64,000 nucleotides of DNA, taken from Beijerinckiaceae bacterium. Lineage in GTDB: Bacteria; Pseudomonadota; Alphaproteobacteria; Rhizobiales; Beijerinckiaceae. The position numbers and the translations under genes were made by a program. Shown in pieces: positions 26,142-36,075 of the stretch (position 1 is the stretch's first letter; every line of letters starts with the position of its first letter). Location of the stretch: assembly GCA_027532775.1 (NCBI GenBank), contig JAPZTO010000001.1:62001-126000 (forward strand), given 5' to 3'. Below the pieces are notes generated by a model, which worked only from the letters and a program-made list of their open reading frames with translations, had not been told where the DNA came from and did no database searches.

Positions 26142-26186
26142 TCAACGCAAGACCACTCAACGCAAGACCACTCAGCGCAAGACGAC
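26142..26186. repeat. 15-bp tandem repeat, three units
   Basis: Three head-to-tail copies of TCAACGCAAGACCAC; the third is TCAGCGCAAGACGAC and includes the stop codon of the small secreted protein gene on the minus strand. It lies between the convergent murJ stop and that gene. Confidence 0.88.
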
Positions 26187-26477
26187 TCGGGTGCAGGTGG
26201 CGAAGCCCGGCTGGAGCGGGAAATGCCGCGCCTTGCCGGCCAGCCAATGCTCGCAATCCGCCGTCGAGCGGAAGCAGCCCTGGAAGCTCTTGCGATCCAC
26301 CATGCCGTGGCGAAGGGCACGCCCGCCGAGATAGTTCCCGGCAATGGCCGCCCGGTCCGGACCGGCGCCGCGCGTGCCGGAACAGGCTGTGCCGACCGAG
26401 GGCGGAGACCAGGCCGCAGCCGGCAAGGCGAGGCCGGCGAAAGCCAGCGCGAGAGCAATGGAACGAAATGTCTTCAT
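26172..26477 (-). CDS. Small secreted cysteine-containing protein
   Basis: A 101-residue protein with a clear signal peptide (MKTFRSIALALAFAGLALPAAA) and a mature part with several cysteines: TACSGTRG, SFQGCFRSTADCEHW and GFATCTRVVL. The short segment KSFQGCFRSTADCEHWLAG resembles small periplasmic proteins of Rhizobiales of unknown function. Start at 26477, or 26486 with three further residues. Its stop codon lies in a 15-bp tandem repeat that encodes or abuts the extreme C terminus. Confidence 0.65.
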   Translation of the reverse strand: MKTFRSIALALAFAGLALPAAAWSPPSVGTACSGTRGAGPDRAAIAGNYLGGRALRHGMVDRKSFQGCFRSTADCEHWLAGKARHFPLQPGFATCTRVVLR

Positions 26478-26629
26478 GTCATCCATCCTGTTCGATTGCC
26501 GGCACGATAGCCGAACATGGCCCGATCCGGGCCGGATTGCTGCTCCCTCCTGCCGGATTCTCGAAACAGGGTGAAGAGGCCCGACGCCGGAAACTTGCAG
26601 TCCGCCCCTTCCTCCCCCATCTTTATGGG

Positions 26630-27064
26630 ATGCTGTTGCGCATTCGCCCCCTGATGCTGGTTCTGCTCGTGCTGGCGCTTGCGCTGCCGATGCGGCTGCA
26701 CGGGCTGATGATTGCCGGGCCTGTTCATGCGGCATCCAGCCTGCACGCGCCGGTCGCAGTGCCCTGCCATGACGCCGAGGGCCATGCGCCCGGGAGCCCC
26801 CTCCCGGCCGCGTACGGGCCGCATCACCACGCGCCGGCTGACCCTTCTCCGGACGGCGATACGCCGGACAGCCCGGCCCCGGCCGGCAAGCCGGCTCATG
26901 CCAGCCTGCATTGCGCGACCGCCGGCATGGTGGTTCCCGTGCGGGCAGTCGATGTGCCGGCGCCGCACAGCCTCGCCATCGAGGCTCTCCGGCCGGCGGA
27001 AATGCCGCCGGGCGAGGGGCTGGCGCCGCCCCGGCAGGAACGTCCTCCCCGCGCCCTCGCCTGA
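26630..27064 (+). CDS. Small exported His/Cys protein, DUF2946-like
   Basis: A 144-residue protein with an N-terminal hydrophobic segment (LMLVLLVLALALPM), then a His- and Pro-rich region with VPCHDAEGHAP, YGPHHHAPAD and ASLHCATAGM. The arrangement of single cysteines and histidine clusters after one membrane segment is reminiscent of the DUF2946 proteins found beside copper-handling genes. The next gene, 48 nt later, is a His-rich DUF305 protein, which supports metal binding. Family assignment is tentative. Confidence 0.6.
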   Translation: MLLRIRPLMLVLLVLALALPMRLHGLMIAGPVHAASSLHAPVAVPCHDAEGHAPGSPLPAAYGPHHHAPADPSPDGDTPDSPAPAGKPAHASLHCATAGMVVPVRAVDVPAPHSLAIEALRPAEMPPGEGLAPPRQERPPRALA

Positions 27065-27112
27065 TCCCGCCGCCACCGCGCGGCTGCATTCCCTATTGAT
27101 CAGGAGACAATC

Positions 27113-27574
27113 ATGAAAACGACGCTTCTTGCCGGCTGCGTGCTGGCCCTCTTCACCCTGTCCGCTTCCGCCCAGCCGCATGGCGGCCATCACGGCAACC
27201 ATGGCCAGCCGGGCCAGATGCGAAACCAGATGCCCGGTGGCCATCACGGCCAGATGCACGGGCAACATGGCCAGATGCATGGCCAGCACGGCCAGCACGG
27301 GCAACCGGCTGCGAACGAGCCGGCCTCGACCAAGGCCTTCCGCGAAGCCAATGACCGGATGCACAAGGACATGGATATCCGCTTCTCCGGCGATGCGGAT
27401 ATCGACTTCATCAAGGGGATGATCCCGCATCACCAGGGCGCCATCGACATGGCGCGCGTGGTGCTGGCCCATGGCAAGGACCCGGAGACGCGCAAGCTCG
27501 CCGAGGAGATCATCGCTGCGCAGGAGAAGGAAATTGCCTTCATGCGCGACTGGCTGAAGAAGAAGGGGCAGTAA
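27113..27574 (+). CDS. DUF305 protein, probable copper-binding periplasmic protein
   Basis: A 153-residue exported protein. Signal peptide to about residue 20 (SASAQ), then a His/Met/Gln/Gly repeat region ([10 protein letters not shown] units, residues 22-65) and a ferritin-like DUF305 helical domain with [20 protein letters not shown] and [19 protein letters not shown]305 proteins are commonly found with copper tolerance genes, and the Met/His repeats fit Cu binding. AGGAG precedes the ATG by 6 nt. Likely in one transcript with the preceding small exported protein. A perfect 10-bp hairpin follows the stop. Confidence 0.87.
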   Translation: MKTTLLAGCVLALFTLSASAQPHGGHHGNHGQPGQMRNQMPGGHHGQMHGQHGQMHGQHGQHGQPAANEPASTKAFREANDRMHKDMDIRFSGDADIDFIKGMIPHHQGAIDMARVVLAHGKDPETRKLAEEIIAAQEKEIAFMRDWLKKKGQ

Positions 27575-27766
27575 ACCCGGCGCCTCAACGAGAAAGGCCG
27601 CGACCCGTGAAGGTCGCGGCCAATCGTCAAAGGGTCTCGAACCTTTGGCGGCACCGGGAATTCGATGGGGGGCATGAGACCCGAAGCCACGGATCCCGAT
27701 TTAGCAGGCCCGCTTTAAGGAGCCGTAAGGTGCCGCGCGGGGCCGTGGTTCAGTTTGGCACAATCC
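27575..27766. other. Convergent intergenic region, hairpin only
   Basis: 192 nt between the DUF305 gene and the convergent EamA transporter gene. Apart from the hairpin at 27596 I see no gene; I looked for a tRNA or tmRNA end around 27630-27700 and could not fold one. Confidence 0.5.
27596..27621. terminator. Hairpin after the DUF305 gene
   Basis: Perfect 10-bp stem GGCCGCGACC - CGTGAA - GGTCGCGGCC, 21 nt after the DUF305 stop. No T-run on the plus strand; read on the minus strand it is followed by TTTCTC. A possible terminator or stability hairpin for either convergent transcript. Confidence 0.5.
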
Positions 27767-28678
27767 TCAGGGCGGGTTCGCGAGGCTGCGCATCCGCTCG
27801 CGATAGCGCACCCGCTCGCGGTGGACGGTGTAGACGCCGCTGGCGACGATAAGCATCGAGCCGGCAGCGATCCATTCATCCGGCAGCGTGCCGAAGACGA
27901 GATAGCCGAGCAGGGTGGCCCAGATCAGCTGGATATAGGCAAAGGGCGCAAGGAATGATGCCGTCGCGCGCTCGTAGGCGAAGACCAGCATCGAATGGCC
28001 GACCACGGAAATCAGGCCGATCAGCACCATGAACAGCCATTCCCGGGGCGTCGGATTTGTCCAGTAGAACGGGATGATCAGGCAGGCCCCGGCCAGCATG
28101 GTCAGGCTGGTCCAGACCAAAGTGGTCTCGGCCCGGTCCCGCGAGGAGACCGACCTTGTGACGACGGCCGCCATCGACCACGCGATCGCCGCGCCGATGG
28201 GCAGCAAAGCCGCCATCTGGAAGGCGCTGGTGCCGGGCCGGATGATCAGCAGCATCCCCGCAAAGCCGACCAGCGTAGCGCCCCAGCGGCGCAGGCCCAC
28301 CTGCTCTTTCAGGATGATCACCGAGAAGACGGTGATCAGCACCGGCCAGATGAAATTGATGGCGCTCGTATCCGCCAACGGCAGGTAGGACAGGCCGCTG
28401 ACGAAAAGCAGCGAGGAAACCAGGATGGCCAGGCCCCGGAAGACCTGCGTCTTCGGATGCGCGCTGCGAAAAGCCTCCGGCCCGCGCCGCCACCAGACAT
28501 AGGGAACCGTGATCGCGACCACGATGACGCACCGGACGAAGAGGATCTGCGCCGGCGGCACGGTGGTGACGGCCAGCTTGGCAATCGTGTCGCCCACGGC
28601 GAAGAGAACCGTCGTGATGACCAGCAGAGCGAGCGCGAGGGGCTTGCTCTGCTGCGGCGGTTCATAGGGGTCGGCCAT
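27767..28678 (-). CDS. EamA/DMT-family transporter
   Basis: A 303-residue inner-membrane protein with ten predicted helices in two EamA repeats. First repeat contains FAVGDTIAKLAV and ALADTSAINFIWPVLI-like sequence, second GAAIAWSMAAVVTR and LAPFAYIQLIWATLLGYLVFGTLPDEW, the usual signature. Probably an efflux carrier for a metabolite or amino acid; substrate unknown. It follows the class IV aminotransferase gene on the same strand, 10 nt away, suggesting a shared operon and an amino-acid-related substrate. Confidence 0.88.
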   Translation of the reverse strand: MADPYEPPQQSKPLALALLVITTVLFAVGDTIAKLAVTTVPPAQILFVRCVIVVAITVPYVWWRRGPEAFRSAHPKTQVFRGLAILVSSLLFVSGLSYLPLADTSAINFIWPVLITVFSVIILKEQVGLRRWGATLVGFAGMLLIIRPGTSAFQMAALLPIGAAIAWSMAAVVTRSVSSRDRAETTLVWTSLTMLAGACLIIPFYWTNPTPREWLFMVLIGLISVVGHSMLVFAYERATASFLAPFAYIQLIWATLLGYLVFGTLPDEWIAAGSMLIVASGVYTVHRERVRYRERMRSLANPP

Positions 28679-28688
28679 CTTTCAGGCC

Positions 28689-29543
28689 TCAGCCGCCATG
28701 CGCGTGGGCCCAATAGGCCTCGCGGGCCTTGGCGAAGAAGGGGCCGGGCTGGAGATCGCGGCTGTCGATCCGGGTGATGGGCAGCACCTTGCCGTAATTG
28801 CCGGACTGGAAGATCTCGTCCGCCGCCTCGAAATCGGCATAGGTCAGCGATTTCTCGATCACCGTCACGCCGCGATCCTTCAGAAGCTGGATCACGCGCT
28901 GGCGGGTGATGCCGTTGAGGAAGGAGGAATTCGCCTCCGGCGTGTAGACCACGCCGTCCTTGGCCATGAAGACATTCGCGGTGGTGAGTTCGGCGACATT
29001 GCCGAGAAAATCACGTACCAGCGCGTTGTCGAAGCCGCGCGATTTCGCCTCGCGCAGGGCGCGGGCATTGTTCGGATAGAGGCAGCCGGCCTTCGAATCC
29101 GTCGGCATGCATTCGATGGTCGGGCGGCGGAAGGGCGAAAGCGTGATCGACCCGCCCTTCGGCTCCGGCATCGGCGCCGCGAAGAGGCAGAGCAGGAAGC
29201 GCGAATCGTCGGGATCCGGCAGGATGGCGGAGCCCTTGTCGCCCTCGCCCCAGATCATCGGCTTGACGTAGAGCGCGGTGCCCGGCGCGAATTTCTTCAC
29301 GCCTTCGCGGGCGAGGCCGATGATGGTGTCCGGATCCACCGGCGCGTTGAGGCCGATGCCGGCGGCCGAACGGATCACCCGTTTCGCGTGCAGCTCGATA
29401 TCGGGCATTCGCCCCTCGAAGACGCGGCCACCATCGAAGACCGAGGAGGCCAGCCAGAAGCCGTGGCTGCGCGGGCCGAGGATGGGCGGGTTGCCCTCGT
29501 GCCAGTCGCCGTTGAAATAGGTCCAGGTTTCCGACCAGGCCAT
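28689..29543 (-). CDS. Branched-chain amino acid aminotransferase family (class IV)
   Basis: A 284-residue fold-type IV PLP enzyme, probably transferring amino groups between branched-chain amino acids and 2-oxoglutarate. Seen: GPRSHGFWLASSVFDGGRVFEG at the N terminus, the PLP lysine in DSKAGCLYPNNARAL, GNVAELTTANVFM and FLNGITRQRVIQLL, which bind the cofactor phosphate. D-amino acid transaminase and aminodeoxychorismate lyase share the fold, so ilvE is likely but not certain. First gene of a two-gene operon with an EamA transporter; divergent from the haloacid dehalogenase. Confidence 0.82.
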   Translation of the reverse strand: MAWSETWTYFNGDWHEGNPPILGPRSHGFWLASSVFDGGRVFEGRMPDIELHAKRVIRSAAGIGLNAPVDPDTIIGLAREGVKKFAPGTALYVKPMIWGEGDKGSAILPDPDDSRFLLCLFAAPMPEPKGGSITLSPFRRPTIECMPTDSKAGCLYPNNARALREAKSRGFDNALVRDFLGNVAELTTANVFMAKDGVVYTPEANSSFLNGITRQRVIQLLKDRGVTVIEKSLTYADFEAADEIFQSGNYGKVLPITRIDSRDLQPGPFFAKAREAYWAHAHGG

Positions 29544-29683
29544 GCTGCACTCCGGAAGAGAGGAATTGGATTCAGGCCCGTATTCGATAGTCTCCCCCCG
29601 GACCGGTCAATCCGCGCAGGGTGGCTTGGCAGAATTTTTTTCTCCTGCTGTCCAAGCGCGAAACAAAAGATCATCAGGAAACG

Positions 29684-30355
29684 ATGTCCCGCATTTTCAT
29701 GTTCGATGCCTATGGAACGCTGTTCGATGTCCACAGCGCAGTGGCCAAAGCCGGGCAGGCGCTCGGCCCCAAGGCCGAACCCGTCAGCCAGATGTGGCGG
29801 ACAAAGCAGCTCGAATACACCTGGACGCTCAGCCTGATGGGCAAGGCCGGGGGCGATGCTGCGGATTTCGCCGCCCTCACCGCTGCCGCGCTCGATTTCG
29901 CGCTGGCCCGGCATGGCATCGCCGATCCGGCCCTGGGCGAGAGCCTGCTGGCGGCCTATCAGCGGCTTGATGCCTACCCGGATGTGATCCCGCTGATCAA
30001 GGCGCTGAAATCCGCCGGGCATAGCGCCTTCATCTTCACCAACGGCACCCGCGGGATGATCGACGCGGCGGTGGCCGCCGCGGGAATCGGCCCGTGGCTC
30101 GCGGGGATCGTGACGGTGGAGCCTGTCGGCTGCTTCAAGCCGCATCCCGATGTTTACGCCCATGCCGCGCGCGAAGCCGGCGCCGGTGCGCCGGGCGAGA
30201 TTACCTTCGCCTCGTCGAACCGTTGGGATGTGGCCGGCGCCAGCGCCTGCGGCTGGCGCGCCTTCTGGATCAACCGGACCAGCCAGCCGGAGGAATATCC
30301 CGGCTTCCCGCCGGTCGCGGTGCGGCCGGGGCTTGCCGGGCTGGAGGCGGTGTAG
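29684..30355 (+). CDS. (S)-2-haloacid dehalogenase, HAD type II
   Basis: A 223-residue HAD-superfamily enzyme that hydrolyses 2-haloalkanoic acids. Nucleophile D8 in MFDAYGTLFDV, the L-2-haloacid dehalogenase arginine in MWRTKQLEYTW, IFTNGTRGM, the lysine in FKPHPDVY and SSNRWDVAGASACGW, which is the subfamily-specific motif. AGGAA lies before the ATG at 29684. Natural substrate may not be halogenated. Stand-alone gene; the region after it carries mosaic repeat locus 4. Confidence 0.9.
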   Translation: MSRIFMFDAYGTLFDVHSAVAKAGQALGPKAEPVSQMWRTKQLEYTWTLSLMGKAGGDAADFAALTAAALDFALARHGIADPALGESLLAAYQRLDAYPDVIPLIKALKSAGHSAFIFTNGTRGMIDAAVAAAGIGPWLAGIVTVEPVGCFKPHPDVYAHAAREAGAGAPGEITFASSNRWDVAGASACGWRAFWINRTSQPEEYPGFPPVAVRPGLAGLEAV

Positions 30356-30358
30356 GCT

Positions 30359-30597
30359 CGCCCCTTACCCGCCGATGAAGCCCCCTCACCCGCCGATGCC
30401 TTGCATCGTCGGCCTCTCCCCGTGGGGGAGAGGCGGGAGCGCGCTGGAAGGGCGGCTTCAAAGGAAAAGACGCAATGGTGGAGCGCTTCCCCTCGCCCCG
30501 CTTGCGGGGAGCAACAGCGAAGGCGATGGCAGGAGTATCCCTCTCCCCCTTGGGGAGAGGGTGGCCGAGGGCGCAGCCTGAGGCCGGGTGAGGGGCC
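30359..30597. repeat. Mosaic palindromic intergenic repeat, locus 4
   Basis: Between the convergent dehalogenase and M20 peptidase genes. All three modules are present: CCCCTCACCCGCCG - ATGC/GCAT stem - CGTCGGCCTCTCCCC/GGGGGAGAGG - GCGCGCTGGA; then CTTCCCCTCGCCCC/GGGGAGC - AACAGCGAAGGCGATGG; then CCCTCTCCCC/GGGGAGAGGGTGG ending GGTGAGGGGC. Confidence 0.88.
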
Positions 30598-30607
30598 GAG
30601 GCCCCCT

Positions 30608-32002
30608 TTACGCCCCCAACGCCGCGATGATCCGCGCCCAGCTGCGCTGGCCCTTGTGGAAGCTCGAGAGGTCGTATTTCTCGTTCGGCGAATGGATGCG
30701 GTCATCATCCAGCCCGAAGCCGATCAGCAGCGCATCGAGGCCAAGCACGCGCTTGAAATCGCCGACGATGGGGATCGAGCCGCCCGCGCCGAGCACCACC
30801 GGCTCCTTGCCCCATTCGGCGCGGAGCGCATCGGTGGCCTTTTTCAGCTCCGGGCTTTCCTCGCGCACCTGGGTGGCGCGGCTGCCCTTGTAGCCGATGA
30901 ACTCCACCGAGCAATCCGGCGGAACCTGGCTCGCCACATAGGCCCGGAAATTCTTCTGGATCGCCTCCGGATTCTGGTCATGGACGAGGCGGAAGGAGAT
31001 CTTTGCCCGCGCCTCGCTGGCGATGACCGTCTTCGTGCCCTCGCCGGTATAGCCGCCCCAGATGCCGTTGACATCGCAGGTCGGACGGGACTGCATCTTC
31101 TCGATCAGGGTGCGGTCCTTCTCGCCGGACGCGTATTTCAGGCCGATCTGGCCGAGAAACTCGCTCTCGGTCAGGCCGAGCGCTTCCCATTGCGCGAGGC
31201 GGTTGGCGCCGGTGTCATGCACGCCGGCATAGAAATCCGGCACCAGAATGCGGCCCTCGGCATCATGCATCGAGGCGATGATGCGCGAGAGGATATGGAT
31301 CGGGTTCTGCGCCGTGCCGCCGAAATGGCCGGAATGGAGGTCACGGTCCGCCGCCTTGATGATGATCTCCTCATAGAGCATCCCGCGGAGCGAGGAGGTG
31401 ATCTGCGGCGTGTTGCGGTCCCATTGGCCGGTATCGCAGACAATGCAGATATCGGCCTTGAACTCGTCCTTGTTGGCGGCGAGGAAGGGCGGCAGGTTGA
31501 CAGAGCCGCTTTCCTCCTCGCCCTCGATCATCACCGAAAGCGAGATGGGCAGGTCGCCCGTTTCGGCAATGATGGCGCGGCAGGCTTCAAGGAAGGTCAT
31601 GACCTGGCCCTTGTCGTCGCAGGCACCACGCCCGGTAATCACCTTGCGGCCGGGCTCGATCTCCTTGACCTTCGGGGCGAAGGGCGGATCCTCCCAGAGC
31701 TCGATCGGATCGACCGGCTGGACATCGTAATGGCCGTAGAACAGCACATGCGGCTTGCCGGGCCGGCGGCGATGGCCGACCACCACCGGATGGCCGGGCG
31801 TCGGCCGGGCGGAGGCCTCGAAGCCGAGGGTTTGCAGGTCCTTCACGAGATGATCGGCGCAGGCGCGGGTTTGTGCGTCATAGGCCGAATCGGCGCCGAC
31901 GGATTCGAAGCGCAGCAGCGTGAACAGGCGCTCGAGGCTGGTGTCGAGGTCGCGGTCCAGCCGCGCCAGGATGGCATCGAGCGGAAGGGCATGGGCATTC
32001 AT
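30608..32002 (-). CDS. M20-family metallopeptidase (dipeptidase-like)
   Basis: A 464-residue cytosolic M20 peptidase. Metal-site motifs: LFYGHYDVQPVDP (His and Asp), GRGACDDKGQVM (bridging Asp), EGEEESGS (catalytic Glu pair), CDTGQWD and the C-terminal HSPNEKYDL histidine. The lid domain starts near residue 205. Sequence resembles the CNDP-like M20A dipeptidases; cytosolic peptide breakdown is likely, the substrate unknown. Start at 32002 (MNAHALPLDAILARLDRDLD) is used; the longer frame to 32119 overlaps the LysE gene and has no good initiation site. Confidence 0.9.
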   Translation of the reverse strand: MNAHALPLDAILARLDRDLDTSLERLFTLLRFESVGADSAYDAQTRACADHLVKDLQTLGFEASARPTPGHPVVVGHRRRPGKPHVLFYGHYDVQPVDPIELWEDPPFAPKVKEIEPGRKVITGRGACDDKGQVMTFLEACRAIIAETGDLPISLSVMIEGEEESGSVNLPPFLAANKDEFKADICIVCDTGQWDRNTPQITSSLRGMLYEEIIIKAADRDLHSGHFGGTAQNPIHILSRIIASMHDAEGRILVPDFYAGVHDTGANRLAQWEALGLTESEFLGQIGLKYASGEKDRTLIEKMQSRPTCDVNGIWGGYTGEGTKTVIASEARAKISFRLVHDQNPEAIQKNFRAYVASQVPPDCSVEFIGYKGSRATQVREESPELKKATDALRAEWGKEPVVLGAGGSIPIVGDFKRVLGLDALLIGFGLDDDRIHSPNEKYDLSSFHKGQRSWARIIAALGA

Positions 32003-32081
32003 GTCGGGTCTCGTTCTTGTCGGGTGTTTCGGGCGGGGCGTTCCCGCCGGAAATCGGGCCGCGCCTCCGGGGCGCGGCGGT

Positions 32082-32696
32082 TCAACGCGAGAATAGCCAG
32101 AGGGCCAGCTTCCCTGCAATCGAAACCATGACCAATGCGATCAATGCATCGAGGATGCGCCAGGCGACAGGATTGCGGAAGACCGGCGTCAGCACGCGCG
32201 CGCCATAGGCGAGGCTGAAGAACCAGGCGAAGGAGGCCGTCATCGCCCCGATCGCATAGGCGAGGCGCGGCAGGCCGGCATAGGGCGCGGCGAGTGCGCC
32301 GACCAGAACCACCGTGTCGAGATAGACATGCGGGTTGAGGAAGGTGAGCGCGAGGCAGGTCCGGATGGCTGCGCCAAGCGGCACGGGCCCGCTTTCGCCC
32401 AGCTCCATCGCCTTGGGCGCCATGGCGCGGCGGGCCGCCTGCCAGCCATACCAGAGCAGGAAGCCGATGCCGAACAGGGTCACGCCGACCAGCAACGCCG
32501 GGACGAGCTGGATCAGCGCGCCGAGCCCGGCCACGCCGAGCGCGATCAGCGCTGCATCCGACAGCGAACAGATCAGCGCCAGCGGAAAAACATGCTCGCG
32601 CCGGATGCCCTGCCGCAGGATGAAGGCGTTCTGCGCGCCGATCGCGATGATCAGCCCGCCGCCGATGAGGAAGCCGGAGATGAAGGGAGACAGCAT
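32082..32696 (-). CDS. LysE/ArgO-type amino acid exporter
   Basis: A 204-residue membrane protein with six predicted helices. The opening ISGFLIGGGLIIAIGAQNAFILRQGI is the LysE/ArgO signature, followed by SLSDAALIALGVAGLG and FLNPHVYLDTVVLVG. Exporters of this type protect against excess lysine or arginine, for instance from dipeptides, which fits its position directly upstream of the M20 peptidase gene on the same strand (79 nt between them). No LysG-type regulator is adjacent. Confidence 0.93.
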   Translation of the reverse strand: MLSPFISGFLIGGGLIIAIGAQNAFILRQGIRREHVFPLALICSLSDAALIALGVAGLGALIQLVPALLVGVTLFGIGFLLWYGWQAARRAMAPKAMELGESGPVPLGAAIRTCLALTFLNPHVYLDTVVLVGALAAPYAGLPRLAYAIGAMTASFAWFFSLAYGARVLTPVFRNPVAWRILDALIALVMVSIAGKLALWLFSR

Positions 32697-32834
32697 GGGC
32701 GCGGGTTACACGGGCGGCAGCGAAAAGGCCAGTGTCGCCTGTGGAAGCCGGTTTATCCCGGGGGGATCGGCCGAGAGCGGCTTGACTTGCCCTGCCCGCT
32801 GCCAAATCCTGCCGGCTTCCGGGGGGAGAGAGAC

Positions 32835-33236
32835 ATGCGCAGCTGGGTTGTGGTTCCGTTGGTGTTCTGGCTCGCCGGCGCCGGCGCAGCGATGGCGGAC
32901 GAGCCGAAAAAGCTCTCGCTCAACGCGGTCGGCGACCAGGATATCCAGGTCACGAACGGCATCAGCCTCGCCCGGGACTGCGTGGCCCGCTCGGGGCCGC
33001 GGGTCGGCATCATCGAGGCGCCGAAGCACGGCAAGCTGACGGAGCGGCCGGTGGACATGTTCCCTACCTACAAGGCGGACAATCCGCGTTTCCCCTGCAA
33101 CGAGCGCCGGATCAAGGGCGTGGGCGCCTATTACAAGGCCAAGCCCGGCTTCCGCGGGAATGACCGGTTCCGTTTCGCGCTCGTCTATTATGACGGCACG
33201 GCCGAGTTCTATTCCGTCGACATCAAGGTCTGGTAG
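32835..33236 (+). CDS. Secreted protein, first of three tandem paralogues
   Basis: A 133-residue exported protein (signal peptide to about residue 21, AMADEP). The mature part has the pattern shared with the next two genes: a DC or NC early cysteine (ARDCVARSG), a hydrophobic strand then P-x-x-G-K/R (IIEAPKHGKL), a second cysteine before R-x-I (FPCNERRIKG), a Y-x-A-x-P-G element (YYKAKPGFRGNDRFRFALVY) and a closing DG...V-I-V-W. The two cysteines probably pair. Looks like a small beta-sandwich in the periplasm. Function unknown. GGGGAGAGAG precedes the ATG. First gene of a three-gene operon. Confidence 0.75.
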   Translation: MRSWVVVPLVFWLAGAGAAMADEPKKLSLNAVGDQDIQVTNGISLARDCVARSGPRVGIIEAPKHGKLTERPVDMFPTYKADNPRFPCNERRIKGVGAYYKAKPGFRGNDRFRFALVYYDGTAEFYSVDIKVW

Positions 33237-33243
33237 GCCGGCC

Positions 33244-33681
33244 ATGGCGAACCCGGCAGCCGAGATCCTCTCGACCCTGCTGCTCTCGCTGGGCTCGGCA
33301 GCGGGCCTTGTCGAGAACAACACGCTTTCGCTCCATGCCGTGGCCGGGCAGGAAATCCGGCTGCAAAATGTCTGGCATCTCAACGACAATTGCACGCAGA
33401 CCGCGCCGATCCGCATGGTCGTGACCAGCCCGGCCGGCAAGGGCACAGTGGAAGCGGTGCCGGTCGAGGATTTCATGGACGGGGATGACAGCGACCTGAT
33501 GCGGAAATGCGGCACCCGCCGCGTCGCATCCCTCGACATCCGCTATGCCACACGGCCCGGCGGCACCGGCGAGGACCGGTTCGGCTTTGCTGTGGTCTTC
33601 CAGGACGGGACGGTCTGGAACTACAAGGTCACCGTCCGGATCGCGCGGCCCGCCCCGCAGGCGCCGGAGGACGACAGATGA
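33244..33681 (+). CDS. Secreted protein, second of three tandem paralogues
   Basis: A 145-residue protein, 7 nt after the first paralogue. The N terminus (ILSTLLLSLGSAAGL) is a weaker hydrophobic segment that may serve as a signal peptide. It keeps the shared layout: NDNCTQTAPIRMVVTSPAGKG, a second cysteine in MRKCGTRRVASLDIRYATRPGGTG, then EDRFGFAVVFQDGTVWNYKVTV. Identity with its neighbours is low but the spacing of cysteines, the PxG turn and the RF-FAVV-DG strand agree. Unknown function. Confidence 0.72.
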   Translation: MANPAAEILSTLLLSLGSAAGLVENNTLSLHAVAGQEIRLQNVWHLNDNCTQTAPIRMVVTSPAGKGTVEAVPVEDFMDGDDSDLMRKCGTRRVASLDIRYATRPGGTGEDRFGFAVVFQDGTVWNYKVTVRIARPAPQAPEDDR

Positions 33682-34100
33682 GGCTGGCCCATGCGCTGGC
33701 GCTGCTCCCGCTTCTGGCCGTTCCGGGCATGGCCGCGGAGCCGGAGAAGATTGTCCGCTCGGTGCTGCCCGGCGAGACCGTGCGGGTCTATATCGCCTAT
33801 CATGTCGAGCGGGATTGCACCCGGAGCGGCGAGATCCGGCTCGCGATGATCGAGCCGCCGGCGCAGGGACGCCTGTTCCTCAAGGAGACGACGACCAGGG
33901 GCGGGTTCAGCTATAACAATCCGCGCTACGCTTGCAATCAACGGGAGATTCCCGCCGTCGAGGTCGTCTACGAGGCCTCCGGCAAGGCCGATGGCCTCCA
34001 GCGCGCACGCTACGGCCTTGTCTTCGGCGATGGCCAGATGCGGCTGATCGATGCGGAAATCACCGTCTGGGCCCCGCCGGCCGAGCCGAAGGCAGAGTGA
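33678..34100 (+). CDS. Secreted protein, third of three tandem paralogues
   Basis: A 140-residue exported protein (signal peptide to about residue 21, GMAAEP). Same layout: ERDCTRSGEIRLAMIEPPAQG, second cysteine in YACNQREIPAVEVVYEASG, then RARYGLVFGDGQMRLIDAEITVW. The start overlaps the previous stop by 4 nt (ATGA), so the last two are translationally coupled. Followed by mosaic repeat locus 5. No known function; co-expression of three diverged copies suggests a hetero-complex or variants binding different ligands. Confidence 0.72.
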   Translation: MRLAHALALLPLLAVPGMAAEPEKIVRSVLPGETVRVYIAYHVERDCTRSGEIRLAMIEPPAQGRLFLKETTTRGGFSYNNPRYACNQREIPAVEVVYEASGKADGLQRARYGLVFGDGQMRLIDAEITVWAPPAEPKAE

Positions 34101-34119
34101 GGCTGCGGACTACGGCCCA

Positions 34120-34350
34120 CTCACCCGCTCGCTGACGCTCGCGACCTCTCCCCCGGGGGGAGAGGTGGGAGCGGGCTGGAGGACCGTGCCGTCGTTTACC
34201 AGATCACGCGAATGTAGTGGTGCGCCTCCCCTCGCCCCGCTTGCGGGGAGCAATAGCGAAGGCGATGGGCGCATGAATCCCTCTCCCCAGCGGGGATAGG
34301 GTGGCGCGAAGCGCCGGGTGAGGGGCGACTCCGATGAGGGGCAGAGCCGG
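34120..34350. repeat. Mosaic palindromic intergenic repeat, locus 5
   Basis: Between the convergent third paralogue and the HerA-like gene. Modules: CACTCACCCGCTCG - GACGCTCGCGACCTCTCCCC/GGGGGGAGAGG - GCGGGCTGGA; CTCCCCTCGCCCC/GGGGAGC - AATAGCGAAGGCGATGG; CCCTCTCCCC...GGGTGG-CGCGAAGCGCCGGGTGAGGGGC. Confidence 0.88.
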
Positions 34351-34361
34351 TCGAGGAGCTC

Positions 34362-35897
<1,536 letters not shown>

Positions 35898-36075
35898 GGC
35901 GCGTTCTCCGAGAGAGGATCGTTAACCCTCATCGCTATAACCGGAACTCGCGCCCGGCGGAAAGGCCCCGGAGACGCAATTCCTGTCCGGATTGTCATCT
36001 CCGGTCCATCCGGCGGTTCGGCTCGTGCCGGCAGGTTCCTCCGGGGTGAGGGAAACACGGAGGAGAGACACCGGA

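Noticed and set aside
27620-27720. Possible tRNA or tmRNA 3' end
   Set aside because: GGTCTCGAACC-like pieces are present, but no cloverleaf or acceptor stem can be formed.
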